Assembly (NCBI GenBank): GCA_963774455.1
Contig: CAVZFD010000004.1
Span: forward strand, 744,001 to 808,000
Source of the DNA: DATFVA01 sp963774455
Lineage (GTDB): Bacteria; Bacteroidota; Ignavibacteria; Ignavibacteriales; Ignavibacteriaceae
Length of the DNA stretch: 64,000 bases
Reading direction: 5' to 3'
Shown here: positions 26,091-34,846 of the stretch, piece by piece
Position numbering within the stretch: the first letter of the stretch is position 1
How the letters are laid out: each line of letters starts with the position of its first letter
Notes under the pieces: model-generated
What the model was told of the DNA's origin: nothing
Database searches by the model: none
What the model saw: only the letters and a program-made list of their open reading frames with translations
Translations under genes and position numbers: made by a program

Positions 26091-26869
26091 TGTATGAAAC
26101 GTTATTAAATAAATTACAGAACAGCGGGTTAACAAAAAGGGAGGCCCATATATACCTGGCGCTCCTTCAGAAAAAGGAATTTGCCGCGTCAGAACTGGCT
26201 TCGATCATCCCCGTCGGGCGGACTAAAGTTTATGAAATTATCCCTAATCTTATCGCCAAAGGTTTATGCTCGGAGGTTCAGAAGGACGGCAAAAAAATGT
26301 ACCGTGCTGTCGACCCCAAAACAGCATTGCAGAGCCTGCTTTCTTTTTTCAGTCAGCAGGTTGAAGAAGAAATTATCCGTAAAAAGGAAGAGATTACAAA
26401 AAAGAAGGAAATGTTTAACAGGCTGGAGGATGAGCTCGAAACAATTTATGCAAACAATTTAGAAAAATCTGCCAGTCTTGATTACATAGAAGTTCTGAAG
26501 GATGTTAACCAGATCAGGAACAGATGGATTGAACTTCAGAAAAACACAAAGAAAGAGATGCTAGGTTTCAATAAACCCCCGTACAGTGTTCCTCCTCGCG
26601 AAAATATGAGATACCAGCAGAAGCTGCTTAAAAAGAAAACCGTTAAGGGTAGAGGAATTTATGAGTATAAGGACCTTTACGGAAACGGTATACCAACCGA
26701 TTTTTACCCCGTTTTTGAATACTATGAAAGCCTTGGAGAGGAATGCCGCGTCATCGAGTCATTGCCGATGAAACTGATGATTATGGATGAGAAAATTACA
26801 ATGCTTGCACTCAATGATCCCATATCCATGAAGCCGAGCATAACAACAATAATAATCAAAGCATCCTGA
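26090..26869 (+). CDS. TrmB-family transcriptional regulator
   Basis: The 259-residue protein has a winged helix-turn-helix in residues 1-80. The recognition region is SGLTKREAHIYLALLQ followed by ELASIIPVGRTKVYEII. A coiled segment (about 83-130, rich in Lys and Glu) and a small C-terminal effector-like domain follow. TrmB proteins usually respond to sugars or, in short forms, to redox or metabolite signals. The C-terminal part here lacks the long sugar-binding domain. The GGTACAGAAATG start is covered by a dyad, suggesting autoregulation. The downstream T9SS propeller is a possible target but lies 170 bases away. Confidence 0.85.
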   Translation: MYETLLNKLQNSGLTKREAHIYLALLQKKEFAASELASIIPVGRTKVYEIIPNLIAKGLCSEVQKDGKKMYRAVDPKTALQSLLSFFSQQVEEEIIRKKEEITKKKEMFNRLEDELETIYANNLEKSASLDYIEVLKDVNQIRNRWIELQKNTKKEMLGFNKPPYSVPPRENMRYQQKLLKKKTVKGRGIYEYKDLYGNGIPTDFYPVFEYYESLGEECRVIESLPMKLMIMDEKITMLALNDPISMKPSITTIIIKAS

Positions 26870-27039
26870 TTATGCACTCTCGCAGAAGGAAGTATTTGAA
26901 AGCTACTGGAATAGAGCAGTTTCTTTTAAAAAATTCAAAAAGAAATAAATCAAATAGGTGTGTCCTGTCTTGACTCAATTAATTCACCGAGGTGAAGAAG
27001 AAATCGTACTTTTTAATGTCATAGGATAAGGAGAGGTAA

Positions 27040-29450
27040 ATGAAAAAAATCTCTAATACTTTTTGGTAATTCTTGTTGCGACTTCTATTAACTATCCCGC
27101 TTAAGGCTCAATGGATTCAGACAAGCGGAGGATTTGGCGGTACAGTTATGGATATCCTCGATGATGATGCAGGTGTATTCGCTGCTTCAAGAGGAAATGG
27201 TGTTTACCTTACAACTGATAATGGATCAACCTGGACTCAGAGAATAATGGTATGTCTAATCCTTATGCGGTCTGTCTGGCTGGATCGGGAAATAATTTAT
27301 TTGTAGGAACAACGCTAACCTACGGCGGAAGCGGAGGCGGTGTATATCGGTCAACTGACGGTGGACAGAACTGGACACTTGCAAGCACAGGTTTAACCTC
27401 AGTCCGTCTTTACTGTCTCGCCTATGACGGGACAAATCTTTTTGCCGGCACTGAGTATGAAAGCGGCGCGGGCGGTGCTTTCCGTTCTACTAATAATGGC
27501 GGAAACTGGACAAAAGTAAGTACGGGACTCCCTGCCGATCACGTGACTGCACTTTTAGTAAGCGGAAGTAATAGTTTTTGCAGGCACAGCCTCAAACGGT
27601 GTTTACAAATCAATTAATAACGGAACTTCCTGGAGCCAGGTGATTTCAGGACTCTCAAACCTTAACATAAATTCACTTGCTGTTTCGGGATCAAACCTGT
27701 TTGCAGGAACAGGCGGCGGAGCTTTTCTATCCACGGATAACGGGGCAACCTGGAATTCAGTTAATATTGGGTTAACAAATTCGTCGGTATATTCTATAGC
27801 AATTTCCGGAAGCGACATTTATGCGGGAACTGGCGACGGAGTCTTTTATTCATCTAACAATGGTACCTCCTGGACACAGGTAAGCAATGGATTAGTCAAC
27901 AGGTATATCTATACGGTTGAGATCAGCGGGACAAATCTTTATGCCGGTACATTCGGAGCCGGTGTATACATTCATCCGATAATGCAGCCAGCTGGGTCTG
28001 GTCAAGCAACGGGATCACGGCCGGCGATATCAGATCATATGCCTTTAACGGATCTGACTTTTTTGTTGGTACAGGCGGCGGCGGAGTATTCCTATCAACC
28101 GACAATGGTGCTACATGGAATTATAAGGGGTTAGCAAACCACTGGATATATTCAATGGCTGCGGGTCCCGACGGCTCCGGCGGCTACAATATTTACGCCG
28201 GGACTATGGGTGAAGGCGTATACCGCTCAACCGATGACGGCGATACCTGGACACCAATAAACAACGGCCTGACAGTTCCTCTTGCCTGGTTTATGCTTCC
28301 CGTTGATAATGGTTCCGGGGGGACAACCTTGTACCTCGGCTCATACGGCGGTGGTGTATTTACATCTACCAATAACGGTGATACCTGGGTAGCTGCGGGT
28401 CCTGTTCCCGGTGCTCCTCTAATTACCTCAATCATTGTTGAAGGTTCAAACTTATTTGCGGCAAGCTGGAGCAGCGGAGTATTCTTTTCAACTGATGGCG
28501 GCACAAGCTGGATGCCGGTTAATAACGGACTCACCAATACTTTTGTTAACACATTATTCAAAGACGGTTCAAATCTTTATGCAGGAACCCTCGGAGGTGT
28601 GTATTATTCGACCGATAACGGCGCAAGCTGGACGATGAGGAATAACGGAATGTCATATGCGGGCTCGGTTTATGCCTTTGCCAGGGTGAACGATGTACTG
28701 GTAGCAGGACTGGGCAGCAGTTCGATCGACCCCGGCGGAATTTATAAATCAACCGACGGCGGACAGAATTGGGAACAGATAAATGACGGTTTAACCAATA
28801 CTAATATTCGTGACTTCACCACCTTCAACGGCTATGTTTATACAGGTACCTACGGTGGCGGAATGCTGAGACGTCCTGTTTCCGAAGTACCTGTTGAATT
28901 TGTAACCTTCACGGCAGAGGCTGCTGGTAATGAAGTTGTTTTACAATGGACGACGGCCACTGAAACTAACAACCGCGGATTCAGTATAGAAAGATCCTCA
29001 CTGCAGGGAAGTAACTGGCAGGAAATAGGATTTGTAAAAGGTTCCGGAACCACTTCAGAACAAAGATCATATTCCTTTAAAGATAATGATTTGACAAATG
29101 GAAAATATTCGTACCGGTTAAAGCAGGTGGATCTGGACGGTTCCTTTACCTATTCAAATGTTGTTGAAGTCCAGGTTAACCAGATTATGAAATTTGCTCT
29201 GGATCAGAACTATCCGAATCCATTCAACCCGACTACTAATATTAGTTTCGTTCTGGAGAAAGAAAGCTATGTAACACTCAGGGTATTCAACTCCCTTGGA
29301 CAGCAGGTAGCTGAGTTAATCAGCGGACTTGAGAAAGCAGGCAGTCACAACGTAACATTCAATGGCTCCGGACTTTCAAGCGGCGTATATTACTACCGTA
29401 TAGAATCAGGCAGCAACGTCTCGGTTAAAAAAATGATGTTCATTAAGTAA
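27040..29450 (+). pseudogene. Large T9SS-sorted beta-propeller protein with several frameshifts
   Basis: The gene encodes repeats of the type N-L-F-A-G-T-x-x-G-V-Y-x-S-T-D-N-G-x-x-W, a BNR/photosystem-stability-like propeller. A FnIII-like part and a C-terminal T9SS sorting domain with NYPNPFNPTT follow. ATG 27040 meets TAA at 27067, but shifting at the T-run 27060-27064 and back at CCC 27096-27098 restores a good signal peptide ending in KAQ. Further shifts are needed near 27243, 27577 and 27968. From 28155 to 29450 the frame is intact. The indels sit largely in short runs, so either a decaying gene or uncorrected sequencing errors would explain it. The intact protein would be about 800 residues and surface-exposed. 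Confidence 0.85.
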
Positions 29451-29494
29451 CCCTCCGGTATTTCGTAAGCTGAAGGGTTGATTATCCTTTGTTC

Positions 29495-29529
29495 AGGCCG
29501 TCTGGTTAGTAAACAGGCGGCCTTTTTCT
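29495..29529 (+). terminator. Rho-independent terminator after the propeller gene
   Basis: AGGCCGTCTG (29495-29504) pairs with CAGGCGGCCT (29514-29523) with one wobble, followed by TTTTTC. Confidence 0.88.
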
Positions 29530-29621
29530 TTGTCTGTGTGCCGAATGCCTCCGGCTTAAAGTATAATTCCGTTTCAGCCTTGCCTTTTATCCGGAATCAG
29601 ACTTATATTTTATCATTCAAT

Positions 29622-29975
29622 ATGAGCAAAAAAGAAAAACAGATCAGAAATTCCGGGTGGGTACTGCTTGGAATCTATTTATTCCTGCTGGGATTAAATA
29701 CTCTCCACTACCATCACTATAACCTTGACACCGGCAGTCTTCTTAATACATCACCTTCTCGCTCACTGCAGACCGGCGATATAATACAAGATTTTACCGG
29801 AAGCTGTTTTATCCATCACTTTGCCAACACGGTTTTAAATTATGCTCATTCTTCGTCAGAAATTATAAAAACCAAACCACTCTTAACTGACTATTTTCAT
29901 CCTCATAACATTTACATCCCTTCTCCAGTTAAATATGCTTCCGTAGGACTCAGAGCCCCACCCGCTTCCGTATAA
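29622..29975 (+). CDS. Small His-rich single-helix protein at the head of the zinc operon
   Basis: ATG 29622 gives 117 residues: a Lys-rich start, one membrane helix (about 12-28) ending in LHYHHYN, and a polar tail with CFIHHF, NYAHSS and DYFHPHN clusters. The longer in-frame start at 29478 was rejected because it runs through the terminator region. The family is not recognised. With seven or more His in the outer part and its place just before an outer-membrane porin and znuACB, a periplasmic metal-binding accessory is a reasonable guess. It shares direction with the porin gene, 63 bases on. Confidence 0.62.
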   Translation: MSKKEKQIRNSGWVLLGIYLFLLGLNTLHYHHYNLDTGSLLNTSPSRSLQTGDIIQDFTGSCFIHHFANTVLNYAHSSSEIIKTKPLLTDYFHPHNIYIPSPVKYASVGLRAPPASV

Positions 29976-30038
29976 TATTTCCGTTACACATCCGTTTCTT
30001 CAGTTAATAATCTTTTTCATTAAATAACGGAGCTTTAT

Positions 30039-31223
30039 ATGAAGGCTTTTTCGTTTTTAATTTTTTTGCTGATCCCTGTTCTGGTTTTTGCCCAATCGAA
30101 TGTTAACCCCGATATAAGTCTTATCGGTACGTTTAATACTTCATCCGATCTCTCAAAGAATTCACCTGAGAAAGGGAAGCTTAACTTCGAACTGCCTGAA
30201 ATGGAATTGTTCGTTGACGGTTACCTTAATCCTTATTCACGTGCCGCGGGAAATATTGCCTATGAAGAAGGTGAATTTTCTGTGGAGGAACTTTATGCAG
30301 AAATAGTGCGGGGACTACCGCTGGATATGCAGATTAAAGCAGGCAAATACCTTGTAGGGTTCGGACAATTAAATGTTGTTCATCCTCATGCGTGGGCCTT
30401 CGTCGGCCGGCCGCTATTTCACCAGATTTATTTCGGTCCTGATGGTTTTAACGATATCGGGTTCAATTTCAGTTTTATACTTCCAACAACCTCCTTCTAC
30501 TCAAACCTCGATCTCGGCATATTCAAAGGAGATGCAATAGGTAGAAATGAGATTCCTGAACCTGCCAATCAGGAGAGCATTGTGGATCACCGGGGAAGAA
30601 GTCCCATCTTTGCTGGCCGTCTCGGTACCTTCTTCTCCCTCGGCGATTACAGCAATCTTGGTGCGGGAATAAGCGGCTCGTACGGTACCCATGCTATATT
30701 AGATTTTAATACTGCGGGCGATACCACCATACCCGGACAAAGTAATAACCTGAACTTTACATACGTCGGACTGGATTTCAAGTATAAGTACAGACCTGAC
30801 GATTACACGGTACTTACAATCCAGGGGGAAGGAATTATGAACCGCCGCGGCGTTCTGAGGGAAGGAGCTTTCGGTATAAATTCCCGGATACAAAACCTAA
30901 AACAGATAACAACATACGGCGCTTTCTTCTATGCTGATTATCTTTTCGAAAAGATGTACAGCTTAGGAGCGAAGTATGATTTCACAAACGGTATTGCAGG
31001 AGATAAACCCGGTTTCAATACACTTTCTAATGATGACCGGAACAGCACCAGCGGAATCACAGCCTGGTTCGGGTACTACCCTATCGAACACACACTGGCT
31101 TTCCGGCTGAACGTTCAGCACTTATTGTATCATTATGCCGACGGGACATCGCGCGATCCATCTACAACCATAATCCTGCAGATGATCTTTTCTCTTGGTC
31201 CGCATAAAGCGCATCCTTTTTAA
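30039..31223 (+). CDS. Predicted outer-membrane porin of the zinc uptake operon
   Basis: The 394-residue protein has a signal peptide ending in VFAQ (about residue 19) and then barrel-like alternating strands with many Tyr, Phe and Gly. It ends with strand-like IILQMIFSLG followed by a His-containing HKAHPF tail. The pattern is that of Bacteroidota outer-membrane proteins encoded with metal ABC importers. The word NVVHPHAW (His at about 112-114) could be metal-linked. It stands 26 bases before znuA on the same strand, implying it supplies zinc across the outer membrane. The exact family was not identified. Confidence 0.78.
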   Translation: MKAFSFLIFLLIPVLVFAQSNVNPDISLIGTFNTSSDLSKNSPEKGKLNFELPEMELFVDGYLNPYSRAAGNIAYEEGEFSVEELYAEIVRGLPLDMQIKAGKYLVGFGQLNVVHPHAWAFVGRPLFHQIYFGPDGFNDIGFNFSFILPTTSFYSNLDLGIFKGDAIGRNEIPEPANQESIVDHRGRSPIFAGRLGTFFSLGDYSNLGAGISGSYGTHAILDFNTAGDTTIPGQSNNLNFTYVGLDFKYKYRPDDYTVLTIQGEGIMNRRGVLREGAFGINSRIQNLKQITTYGAFFYADYLFEKMYSLGAKYDFTNGIAGDKPGFNTLSNDDRNSTSGITAWFGYYPIEHTLAFRLNVQHLLYHYADGTSRDPSTTIILQMIFSLGPHKAHPF

Positions 31224-31249
31224 TAGAATTTATTTACACGAGGTTAAAA

Positions 31250-32125
31250 ATGAAAAAATTAATGATTCTCCTTTTAATGATAATAAGCAGCTGCGCATTC
31301 GGTGAAGTAAAAGCTGTTGCAACTACTACTATAATATATGACCTGGTAAAAAATATCGGAGGCGATAAAGTGGATGTTGATTACCTCTGTCGGGGGAACC
31401 AGGATCCCCATTTCCTCGAGGTGATGCCGAGCTATATGCTTAAGCTTCGCAGTGCTGACCTTGTCTTTAAGGTGGGACTCGATTTAGAGAAGTGGCTCCC
31501 GCAACTGATCGACGGCTCCCGCAATTCCAACATCCAGGTAATTGATCTTTCTCAGGATATTGAGAAGAAGGAAATTCCATCCACAAAGATGGATGCCCGC
31601 TACGGTGATGTTCATCCATACGGCAACCCGCATTACTATTTGGATCCCCTTGACGTTAAAATAATGGCTGAGGAAATATATAACGCTCTGGCGGCTCAGG
31701 ATCCGGGCAATTCCACTTATTATCAAAAGAACTATGATAACTATATTAAAGTACTCGACGGCAAAATTGCTGAGTGGGATAAGAAAATGGAAAAAGTTAA
31801 AGGAACGCCTATAGTCTTTTTTCATTCCAGCTGGATATACTTTGCGGACCAGTATGGCATCAGGATAGCGGGATATGTTGAACCGAAGCCGGGAATCCCT
31901 CCTTCACCATCGCATAATGCTGAGATAATTAACATCATTAAAAAGAGCGGGGTGAAGTTAATCGTTATGGAAAATTATTACAGCGATTCCGCGCCTAACC
32001 AGATCGCCGGTATAACGGGAATAAAAGTTCTCAAGGTGCCCGTAGGTGTGTTTGGTTCAGATGGAATCGACAGCTATTTCAAAATGATGGATTACATTGT
32101 AAACCAGGTAGTAAACAATAGTTAA
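31250..32125 (+). CDS. znuA: Zinc/manganese ABC transporter substrate-binding protein
   Basis: The 291-residue periplasmic receptor has a signal peptide (1-18) and the cluster 9 fold (two lobes joined by a long helix). Expected metal ligands are His54 (DPHF), His128 (NPHYY), His192 (FFHSSW) and an acidic residue near Glu241. The charged His-rich loop of many ZnuA proteins is missing, so a manganese role is not excluded. The preference for zinc is inferred from the three-His set. It precedes the ATPase gene by 33 bases. Confidence 0.9.
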   Translation: MKKLMILLLMIISSCAFGEVKAVATTTIIYDLVKNIGGDKVDVDYLCRGNQDPHFLEVMPSYMLKLRSADLVFKVGLDLEKWLPQLIDGSRNSNIQVIDLSQDIEKKEIPSTKMDARYGDVHPYGNPHYYLDPLDVKIMAEEIYNALAAQDPGNSTYYQKNYDNYIKVLDGKIAEWDKKMEKVKGTPIVFFHSSWIYFADQYGIRIAGYVEPKPGIPPSPSHNAEIINIIKKSGVKLIVMENYYSDSAPNQIAGITGIKVLKVPVGVFGSDGIDSYFKMMDYIVNQVVNNS

Positions 32126-32158
32126 AAATAGTTTTCAGAATTTTAATAACAGGATAAA

Positions 32159-32908
32159 ATGGAAAATGAAATAATTAAACTCGATAACGTCTCGATAGGT
32201 TATGGAAAAACAGCAATAGTTGAGAACATCAGCCTCTCGATTTATGAGAATGATTTTATAGGAATTGTTGGTCCTAACGGGGCAGGGAAGACTACCCTGC
32301 TTAAGACGCTGTTAGGCAACCTTAAGCCAATCCGGGGCAGCATAAGCGGTAGAGCCAGCCGTTTCGGGTATGTACCGCAGAGGGATACCGTCCAGCCGCT
32401 GCTGCCCTATACAGTACAGGATGTTGTGATGATGGGAAGGTATTCCCTGATGGGTGTTTTCCGCAAACCCTCAGGTAAAGATTATGCAGCTGTTGAAGCG
32501 AGTCTTGTGAAAGTAGGAATTAGTCACCTGAAGAATGAACGCTATAACGATCTTTCGGGTGGGCAAAGGCAGAGGACCCTCATCGCCCGTGCTTTAGCCG
32601 TTGAACCCGACATCCTTATTCTGGACGAACCCACGAACGGAATGGATACTCCCTCGCATCATTCTCTGCTGAACCTGATCGCTTCGCTTCATGCGGAAAC
32701 CAAACTCACAATCCTGCTTGTAAGTCACCTTCTCAGCGATGTCGCGAACGGAGTAAAGAAGCTGGTGCTTATCGAGAAGAACTTTTTCCAGTGGGGACCA
32801 ATAGAGGAGGTGCTTTCAGAAGAGAACCTGAAGAAAACCTATTCCTCCGATTTTCATGTTAACATAATTAACGATGAATACATAATAACATCACGGCACG
32901 GGGTATAA
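32159..32908 (+). CDS. znuC: Zinc ABC transporter ATP-binding protein
   Basis: The 249-residue ATPase powers metal import at the inner membrane. The Walker A loop is GPNGAGKTT (38-46), the signature LSGGQ (132-136), the Walker B ILILDEPT (152-159), and a switch His lies in LLVSHLL. Length and order fit the metal-type ABC importers. It is between znuA and znuB; the znuB start lies three bases after its stop. Confidence 0.95.
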   Translation: MENEIIKLDNVSIGYGKTAIVENISLSIYENDFIGIVGPNGAGKTTLLKTLLGNLKPIRGSISGRASRFGYVPQRDTVQPLLPYTVQDVVMMGRYSLMGVFRKPSGKDYAAVEASLVKVGISHLKNERYNDLSGGQRQRTLIARALAVEPDILILDEPTNGMDTPSHHSLLNLIASLHAETKLTILLVSHLLSDVANGVKKLVLIEKNFFQWGPIEEVLSEENLKKTYSSDFHVNIINDEYIITSRHGV

Positions 32909-32911
32909 AGA

Positions 32912-33784
32912 TTGGAAATAGTAAACCAGTTAATTCAGCTTTTTCCTTACGCCCTTGCGGGCAGCGTACTCGCAGGAATGATTTGCGGGTTTCTCGGAAC
33001 ATTCGTTGTTTCTCAGCGTGTGGTTTTTCTGGGGGCAACGCTTACACAGGTTGCCGTTGCAGGCGTGGCATTTTCATTTCTTCATTTTGTGAACCTGGAA
33101 GCTATCTTGGATTCGCTTTTCGGAATTCAGGAAGGTTCACTCTTTCATAATTTCGAGCCGGTTTTTTTCTCACTGCTGTTTGCTGTAATAGTTGTGTTGA
33201 TATTCTCTCAAACCTACAGACAGAAGCTACTGACGCAGGATGGAATCCTCGGGATTATATTCGTAGTGGCTGTTGCGCTAAGAATCATCTTTACGCAGAA
33301 AAGTCCGGTCGGAGAGGTCTCTGAGATCGAATCGATACTTAAGGGGGACATTCTCTTCATAGGTGAATCGCAGTTCTTCACCCTGCTGGGGATATTTGTT
33401 TTCACCATGGGCACATTCATAATTTTTCAGAAGCAGTTTAAGTTCGTTACCTTCGATCCTGATTCTGCAAGCGCTCATGGCATAAATTCCCGGGGTTGGC
33501 TGCTCGTATTTTATATAGTAGTGGGAATGGGAATATCCCTCACCACAAGATTCGTAGGTGATGTATTTACCTTTGCCTACCTTATTATTCCGTCGTCCAT
33601 CGGGATATTAGTTTCCCGCAGAGTCTGGCAGGTTTTTCTTATAGCGGTGCTGGTCGGCGCAATTATTCCCCCGCTGTCAATTTATCTTGCATTCAAATAC
33701 GACTTCTCCAGTGGCCCCGCTGCAGTCGTAAGTGCATTCATTGTTTTTATACTCATTTACGGTTACAAGAAAATAAAAGGCTAG
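32912..33784 (+). CDS. znuB: Zinc ABC transporter permease
   Basis: The 290-residue permease has eight or so hydrophobic helices and the family words QRVVFLGATLTQVAVAG near the start and DVFTFAYLIIPSSIGIL near 215. It begins with a TTG codon at 32912 just after the znuC stop, so translation is probably coupled. With znuA and znuC it forms the importer. A stem-loop follows seven bases after the stop. Confidence 0.93.
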   Translation: MEIVNQLIQLFPYALAGSVLAGMICGFLGTFVVSQRVVFLGATLTQVAVAGVAFSFLHFVNLEAILDSLFGIQEGSLFHNFEPVFFSLLFAVIVVLIFSQTYRQKLLTQDGILGIIFVVAVALRIIFTQKSPVGEVSEIESILKGDILFIGESQFFTLLGIFVFTMGTFIIFQKQFKFVTFDPDSASAHGINSRGWLLVFYIVVGMGISLTTRFVGDVFTFAYLIIPSSIGILVSRRVWQVFLIAVLVGAIIPPLSIYLAFKYDFSSGPAAVVSAFIVFILIYGYKKIKG

Positions 33785-33791
33785 ACAACAA

Positions 33792-33816
33792 AACCCCGGT
33801 ACTTCAGCCCGGGGTT
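33792..33816 (+). terminator. Stem-loop after znuB
   Basis: AACCCCGG (33792-33799) pairs with CCGGGGTT (33809-33816) over a nine-base loop. No T-run follows, so termination strength is uncertain. Confidence 0.55.
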
Positions 33817-33945
33817 CCTGGTTACCGGATCTGTCAACACCGAATGGGAAAATTTCATTGAATGAAGATGGATATCGCCCAGGTATGAAACTTTTATTCC
33901 TGTTGAGGTTTGTTCCAAACCGAAATAATTAAAAATAGTGCAGGC

Positions 33946-34740
33946 TTACTTTCTCGCTTCTTCGCCTTTGAAGGGCTGAGCGAAAAATCTTACTACAGTC
34001 GAATTAAAAAGCTCAGGATTATCGTTTGTGACCCAGTGAGTTTCCCCGGGGAAAATTGAAAGATTAGCCTTAGAAATATTCCGGTAAATGAACAATGTAT
34101 GTTCCTCAAGGATTATATCCCTGTCGCATGACATCACCAGAACAGGAACGTCGATTTTTCTGAGGTCATCAGCCGAAATATCAGGCTGGGTTTCCATAAG
34201 ATGAAAGCGCTGATAAATAAGGCTCCAATCCTTAGAAGCATCATTACTGACGATCATCTCTTCGGCCTGCTTGCGCGTTTTAATTGCACCCTCCACCTCA
34301 CCAGGATAAAGTGCCGTATTCCCCGGCCATAAGTTAGCACCGAAGACAGCAATTTTTTTCATCTTACCCGAAAAACGGTACCCAAGCATCAATCCGATAA
34401 TCCCGCCGTCGCTCCGCCCGATAAAATAGGCAGGTTGAGCCTCCAGGTGATCCAGCAAGGCGGCAGCATCTTCAGTCATTTGAACATATGACAACGGATC
34501 TTTTCCGAGCTCCGACTTTCCCCGTCCCCTGCAGTCCATAGCAATAACCTTGTATTCCTTCGAAAAATAGCCGATTTGATATTTCATCCCTGCTATATTT
34601 CCGCCATTACCATGAACAAGAAGCAAAGGCTCTCCACTTCCATAAACCTCATAATAAATCCTCACGCCGTTCAATACAACAAAACCGCCAGCCTCAGGAT
34701 TATTCCCGTACGGCACCTCAGAAACACCGCTAGCTCCCAT
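33946..34740 (-). CDS. Alpha/beta-hydrolase
   Basis: The 264-residue enzyme has the alpha/beta-hydrolase core: the oxyanion word LLLVHGNGGN, the nucleophile Ser in FIGRSDGGIIG, a probable Asp in VMSCDRDIIL and the His in GETHWVTND. The substrate is not evident; esterases, dienelactone-like and haloperoxidase-like members share this layout. The start at 34740 was preferred over 34779 because GGAGGA lies seven bases upstream and the longer version overlaps the previous gene's terminator. There is no signal peptide, so it is cytoplasmic. It is probably monocistronic. Confidence 0.85.
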   Translation of the reverse strand: MGASGVSEVPYGNNPEAGGFVVLNGVRIYYEVYGSGEPLLLVHGNGGNIAGMKYQIGYFSKEYKVIAMDCRGRGKSELGKDPLSYVQMTEDAAALLDHLEAQPAYFIGRSDGGIIGLMLGYRFSGKMKKIAVFGANLWPGNTALYPGEVEGAIKTRKQAEEMIVSNDASKDWSLIYQRFHLMETQPDISADDLRKIDVPVLVMSCDRDIILEEHTLFIYRNISKANLSIFPGETHWVTNDNPELFNSTVVRFFAQPFKGEEARK

Positions 34741-34771
34741 AACCCGCTCCTCCATCAATTTTAAAGAGAAA

Positions 34772-34834
34772 TATAACAAAAATACCGAAAGCCATCCTGC
34801 ACTGTAAGCTTCAGCCCGGGATCTTCGGTATTTT
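34772..34834 (-). terminator. Terminator of the sigma-54 activator gene
   Basis: AAAATACCGAA (34779-34789) and TTCGGTATTTT (34824-34834) are perfect inverted 11-mers. Read on the minus strand the hairpin is followed by TTTTTGTTAT, right after the activator stop. Confidence 0.8.
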
Positions 34835-34846
34835 AATCTGATATGA

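Noticed and set aside
29478..29621. Longer start for the His-rich small protein
   Set aside because: The extension reads through the terminator hairpin of the preceding gene; ATG 29622 gives a sensible membrane-protein start.
33880..33935. GGTTTG-TTC-CAAACC hairpin as terminator of the hydrolase gene
   Set aside because: The stem is only six pairs and no T-run follows on the minus strand.
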